From assembly GCA_027422505.1 (NCBI GenBank), contig JAPQWV010000017.1:14943501-15007500 (forward strand): a DNA stretch of 64,000 bases, written 5' to 3'. A program made the translations under genes and the position numbers. Under the pieces are notes generated by a model, which worked only from the letters and a program-made list of their open reading frames with translations, had not been told where the DNA came from and did no database searches. This DNA is from Craterostigma plantagineum (lineage: Eukaryota; Streptophyta; Magnoliopsida; Lamiales; Linderniaceae). Below, piece after piece: positions 59,884 through 64,000 of this stretch (positions are counted from its first letter, which is position 1; every line of letters starts with the position of its first letter).

Positions 59884-59893
59884 AGGGGGGACT
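59884..59893 (+). other. Polypurine tract of the second Tat element
   Basis: AGGGGGGACT precedes TAT and the 3' LTR start TGTTACCC; the same tract lies before the LTR stub at 56480-56490. Confidence 0.85.
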
Positions 59894-59895
59894 AT

Positions 59896-60667
59896 TGTTA
59901 CCCTCGGGTTTTATAGCTAACGGTAAAATAACGTTAACTACCTAAAGACCCGCGAGCGGCAGGGCGCGAAAGGAACCAAGGCGCGAAGAGATACCTCGAG
60001 TGGATGGGGAGCGGCTCGAGAACAACCTGCTCAAGGACGTCGAGTCCAAAAGGGGGCTAAATGCCCGATCGCGCCTCGCGGGATAAAAAATCGAGAATGG
60101 AAGGTTCGAGGAAGGGACGCCCGGTTGGGTTGATGAGACTACCCGAACATGAGGGTTAGCCCGAGTAGGGAGGTTAGCCCGAGCAGGAGGGTTAGCCCGA
60201 GTGGGAGGGATAGCCCGAGCAAATGATGCCGCCAGATGGAGACGATGTCGTGAAGAAAACTAAGGAAGAGGAGAAGATGAGAACATTGGATTCTGGGGAG
60301 AACCACGTTCCCTCCGCGAGGTCCGCGAGAAACACGGGCCAGGGTGAAAGACTAGGTCAAAGCAAAATGAAGCGAGGTTAGTATAAATAGTGACAGTTAA
60401 TTCATTTTCCATGTACGCTTAAAAAAAATAACCAAATTAATTTACTAGCTAAAAACACCTATCTTCACCCATTTTCTGACTTAAGCATCGGAGGGGCTAC
60501 GCCGGCATCAACCCCGGCCCCCTTCTGACGTATTTCTTGAGTTTTTGGGTGTTAGGCTCGACGGAGATAGTCGACATAGAGCGAGAGATTCGCGCCAAGG
60601 AGGTTACGAGGGAAGAACAACTGCTTTAGTCACCGTTCCAAGAGGTCGTTTTACGCGGTCCACATCA
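59896..60667 (+). repeat. 3' LTR of the second Tat element
   Basis: It matches the 5' LTR over 772 bp with few differences, including TATAAATA at 60382-60389 and the 18-bp repeats at about 60153-60222. High similarity implies a fairly young insertion. Confidence 0.95.
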
Positions 60668-61641
60668 GGTTTGAAGGTTAGCAATTTACCGTACGATAAG
60701 CTAAGGATACCAGGTAAGTGGAAGTCCCAACTACAACACATAATTGTATGTGCATGAAATTATGTGTTATTTGTTTCTATGATTTTATGTGACATCCTAC
60801 GTGAATTATTTGCATTATATGACACACATGAATTATTTTCAATATATGATGGCATGACACGCATATTCATGACATGAGCATATGCACGCTGCTTAGTACA
60901 AAAGGCATGATACGAGAGCGTGCATAATATACGATCGCCTGAGAGCGATAAAGATTCGCCGATATGGGCGTCTGATGTCGACTCACAGTTGAGTCACGGC
61001 TCTTCTATGCTACCATGGTGACGTCTTATGGCGCTACCGTCAAGACATGACATGTACAAGGCAAGAAATGATTTTAGGGCTAATGCCCTCATGGCAGATC
61101 GTGAAACCTGGAGGATGCGAGCTGAGGGAGTACCGATGGTACCTCTGGTTTTGACTACCTCAGATTAGGCTACCAGTGTGAAGCGTCCGCGTGGCGTATG
61201 AAACCACCTTGGGACAGAAAAGGCGCCCTAGGGTTAGCCTCCCTTGAGTGGGTATTGCCACTTATATTTATTTATCCCTAGTGGATTCGAGCTCCATGAT
61301 GGTGCATAGCAAGATTGCCGAGGGCCCTACTTGACAAAACAAGACAAGGAAAAATATGAGGTCTAGGGAGCATTGGCGCGGATGCCTTTGCGAATTAGGG
61401 CATGCATGGCTTTCACTTACTGAGCTTTATAAGCTCATTCCACGTATTTATGTGTTGTAGGTTCACGGGATCATGGTACGTGATCTTCACGATTGCGAGG
61501 CTAATTTTTGAAGCTTCCGGAGGACTTTTGAGGTGGCAGTGTGTACATGGATGCGACCTGAGTGGCGGGCCGATAGATTATTTTGAACACGCATGCGCGC
61601 TCACCTTGTATTTATGTCCTAGGAATATTTTGCATTGTACA

Positions 61642-62375
61642 GGGAGGACACGGATAGATCCATGGAAACAGTTAAAATGCCAGAGGATATGTATATTAAT
61701 ACTTATGGTGACACCGTTGGTGGCATAGCTACGTATGTCTACTCAGATTTTGAAGATCCTATGACAGAGCATGAGTATATCAAGGAAAGAGCAATTACGC
61801 CACGAAACCAAACGGTAGATGAAGTAGATGCTGAATTGTAGAACAACATGGACGCAATGTATCCAGTTGAGTTTCTAAACACTCTTGAATTTTCTGGTAT
61901 TCCAAACCATAAGCTAACATTGAAGCCAGCAATTCATGTCATGTTACTAAGGAAGATTAACCAGAGGGATGGTTTGTGCAACGGAACAAGAATGATTGTA
62001 TCACATTTAGGGAGAAGAGTAGTTGAGGCAGAAATTTTAACAGGTACTCATATAGGGAAAAAGGTTCTAATACCAAGAATCATCCTTTCTCTGTCGGACA
62101 CAACATGGCAGTTCAAACTCTGTCGTCGTCAGTTTCCACTAAAAGTTTGCTACACTATAACAATCAACAAAAGTCAAGAACAGAGCCTAAAGAGAGTAGG
62201 CGTGTATCTTCCAAAACCTGTTTTCACGCATGGGCAGTTGTATGATGCGCTTTCTCGCGTGACATCATCGACGGAAATTAAGGTATTATGCATGAATGAA
62301 GACGGTGCAGACGACGACGAGATTACCAATATAGTTTACCGGGATGTATTCAACAACATTCACCAAAACAATTAG
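61642..62375 (+). pseudogene. Helitron helicase, C-terminal part
   Basis: The frame resumes with MPEDMYINTYGDTVGG, FEDPMTEHEYIKERAI and TPRNQTVDEV. After one stop (61839) an open frame (61848-62375) has FLNTLEFSGIPNHKLTLK, VMLLRKINQRDGLCNGTRM, QFPLKVCYTITINKSQEQSL and TKPVFTHGQLYDALSRVTS-like blocks. These are PIF1-like helicase motifs V and VI as found in plant Helitrons. Together with 49325-52830 it makes one gene, minus about 60 codons at the LTR insertion. Confidence 0.93.
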
Positions 62376-62655
62376 TGTGCAAAATTAATTTCCCGCTGAA
62401 AGATGTATAATACTGTATTCAAATGCTTTATTTCTATATATTGCTTAGAATTTTACTTTACCAATTTCAGCAATTGATTGATGAGCATAAGATGCATTTT
62501 GTCAATACACCTAGCCTTACGTTTATGTGAATTAGGTTAACGAGCATGACTCCGTTGTTACATAACTTTTATGAAGAAATACAGTATTAATTATCTCTGC
62601 CGGCCAAAATGCAACGAACAGTCAGACGAATAAGTTTACTCTGTGCATCGCACAG
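62376..62655 (+). repeat. Decayed first Helitron 3' end
   Basis: The segment ends with GACGAATAAGTTTACT and a hairpin CTGTGCATCGCACAG (62641-62655), homologous to the true terminus at 63165-63218. The following bases (TTGCTGACG) lack the CTAG end. Confidence 0.7.
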
Positions 62656-62689
62656 TTGCTGACGTGGCTGCTTGCGTTTCCAAACCCTA

Positions 62690-63218
62690 TCTTCACGCAT
62701 GGGCAGTTGTATGTTGCACTTTTTCGCGTGACATCATCGACATGAATTAAGGTATTGAGCATGAATGAAGACGGCGCAGACAATAACGAGGTTACCAATA
62801 TAGTTTACCAAGAAGTATTCAAAAACATTCACCAAAATTTATCGCCATAACTAAGGCAACTGAATAGTCTCCGATGACGATAAGGCAGTCTTGCATAGCA
62901 ATGATTTTAGGGCATCTGAATAGTCTTCGATGACAACAAAGGGTGTGTAATAAAGCAGCAAACATTTCGCATTCTCAACACACACAAATACACATACATA
63001 GAATTTTCATGTATCTGGAAAATGCAAGCGACCCATCATCTCTCTCAGCAAGAATGGAGCCCAAGAACTTATTCGCCATCGATTAAACAAGAAAATCATT
63101 GTACATGGCATTTCTAGGTTTTAGCACAAAAACGATATTAATTACATCTGCAACCCAAAATGCATCAAACAGTCAAATGAATAAGTATAACCCGTGCATC
63201 GCACGGGGCAACACCTAG
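62690..63218 (+). mobile_element. Second copy of helicase end and intact Helitron 3' terminus
   Basis: 62690-62848 repeats, with decay, the last about 150 bp of the helicase gene (TTCACGCATGGGCAGTTGTA, ACATCATCGAC, ATTCACCAAAA). The terminus has the palindrome CCCGTGCATCGCACGGG (63191-63207) and CTAG at 63215-63218 followed by host T. Hairpin plus CTRR before T is the Helitron 3' signature. The 5' TC end was not located. Confidence 0.92.
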
Positions 63219-64000
63219 TAATAATAATAATAATGGGTATTATCGTGTAGTGGATGGAATCATTTATGAACTTGGTGCGTCGTAGTATAATGGGTATTAG
63301 TATTTTTTCGCACGCTCAATGCGTGTCCTTCGAATTTAATTATATTTTACGTTATTCTTAATTTTGAGATTTATTTTTTTTATATCAAATCGATGAAATA
63401 AATTTTTTTAACTATATAAAAGAAAAACTTATGTTTAGGGTGTATGTATAATAAATAAAAAATATTAAAGTAAAATGAAAAATATTAAAAAAAATAAAAT
63501 AAAAAATTAAGGGATCAAATTGCAAATAAATATGACAGACCAAATTAGCAGTTTATATCGACCCCACACATTTATATAATAGAATATACTAGTAGTGTGC
63601 TATATAATGATATGTATATAAAATTATGAAATAATAATAATAAAAATAGAAGGACAAATATGAAAATATATAATATTGTGTAGTGGGTGATTTTTTTATA
63701 TTTAATGTTATGTCTTAAAAATATACCGCATACAATTTAATTTTATAGGATGCTCAACGTAAGCTATGAAATAGTTAGTGAGTGGTTATGTTTGATTTAA
63801 AGTTGATTTAGTTATTTTATTCCTCGAATTAAGCAATTACAGACCAAATTGAAGGCAGTTTAACCAAAGCCCTGGGACTTAATAAAATAGAATAGATTTG
63901 TGTGTATGTTAGGTACTTGCTTGATTTTTATTTCAGACTTGACGACAAGACTGCATTTCACATTGTTTAAAAAATATATAATTTAAAATATGGATGTTTC
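63219..64000. other. AT-rich DNA without recognised gene
   Basis: It starts with a (TAA)n-like run (63216-63233). No ORF longer than trivial, no termini and no RNA gene were recognised. Confidence 0.6.

Larger units (their letters stand above)
54519..60667 (+). mobile_element. Tat-type Ty3/gypsy element, mosaic and pol-less
   Basis: LTRs 54519-55294 and 59896-60667 are highly similar. Flanks GGCTT and GGTTT match at 4 of 5 bases. The plus-strand order is LTR, PBS, gag, then a 3' UTR/PPT and an LTR stub (56386-56550), a LINE ORF1 fragment, an antisense ORF, a second 3' UTR/PPT and LTR. No protease, RT or integrase is present, so it could move only with help from a relative. Confidence 0.9.
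52831..61641 (+). mobile_element. Gypsy LTR B, interrupted by a Tat element
   Basis: The LTR (52831-54518 plus 60668-61641, about 2.66 kb together) is related to LTR A at both ends. It lies inside the Helitron helicase with no internal gypsy genes, so it is a solo LTR or an LTR fragment. Its flanks (GTTTG, GGGAG) do not match, and about 60 helicase codons are missing between the two sides, so insertion or later recombination was accompanied by a deletion. Its core (53150-54440) is dense in CTCGAAAT/TCGAGATT words. Confidence 0.85.

Noticed and set aside
1..64000. CRISPR arrays, tRNA or rRNA genes
   Set aside because: Tandem arrays lack uniform repeats with unique spacers, and no cloverleaf or rRNA core was recognised. 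The TGGTATCAGAGC at 34888 is a primer-binding site.

Overview
The window is plant nuclear DNA, most likely from a eudicot. It holds one host-type gene, a secreted SPPPP-repeat cell-wall protein, surrounded by nested plant transposable elements: copia and gypsy LTR retrotransposons, L1-type LINEs, CACTA, hAT, MULE-like and Stowaway elements, and a Helitron. Nothing bacterial or viral was seen, and the species cannot be named from the sequence. All calls come from reading the sequence and recalling family motifs; no search was run.

Layout. 1-4.3 kb: degenerate tandem repeats and three inverted-repeat (MITE-like) elements. 4.3-5.6 kb: the extensin-like gene with TATA box and poly(A) signal, carrying one apparent frameshift. 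6-6.9 kb: LINE and copia scraps. 6.94-13.79 kb: a decayed Ty3/gypsy element of Tat type on the minus strand; its left LTR holds a hAT MITE whose empty site survives in the right LTR. 13.9-36.7 kb: one old Ty1/copia element on the minus strand, split by a LINE (14.2-18.9 kb) and by a 15.7-kb SIRE-like copia element (19501-35217) with both LTRs, PBS, PPT, gag-pol and an extra downstream ORF. 36.9-41 kb: a Stowaway MITE, then a CACTA-like element with a ULP1-like protease remnant, itself interrupted by a smaller CACTA element.

41-47.6 kb: 5' LTR, gag and most of pol of a chromovirus-like gypsy element on the plus strand, with a large palindrome just after the LTR and altered catalytic residues. 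47.6-48.9 kb: a ULP1 exon pair and a gypsy gag fragment. 49.3-63.2 kb: a Helitron Rep/helicase gene cut in two by an LTR of the same gypsy family (52831-61641). That LTR is cut by a Tat-type gypsy element (54519-60667) with both LTRs, PBS, an open gag ORF, an inserted LINE ORF1 piece and an antisense PF04195-type ORF. The Helitron ends with the diagnostic hairpin plus CTAG. 63.2-64 kb: AT-rich sequence without recognised genes.

The elements do not form a pathway. Their value is stratigraphic: order of insertion can be read from which element interrupts which. Almost all element genes are broken by frameshifts, stops or loss of catalytic blocks. The only long open element ORFs are the Tat gag (366 codons) and parts of the SIRE extra ORF.
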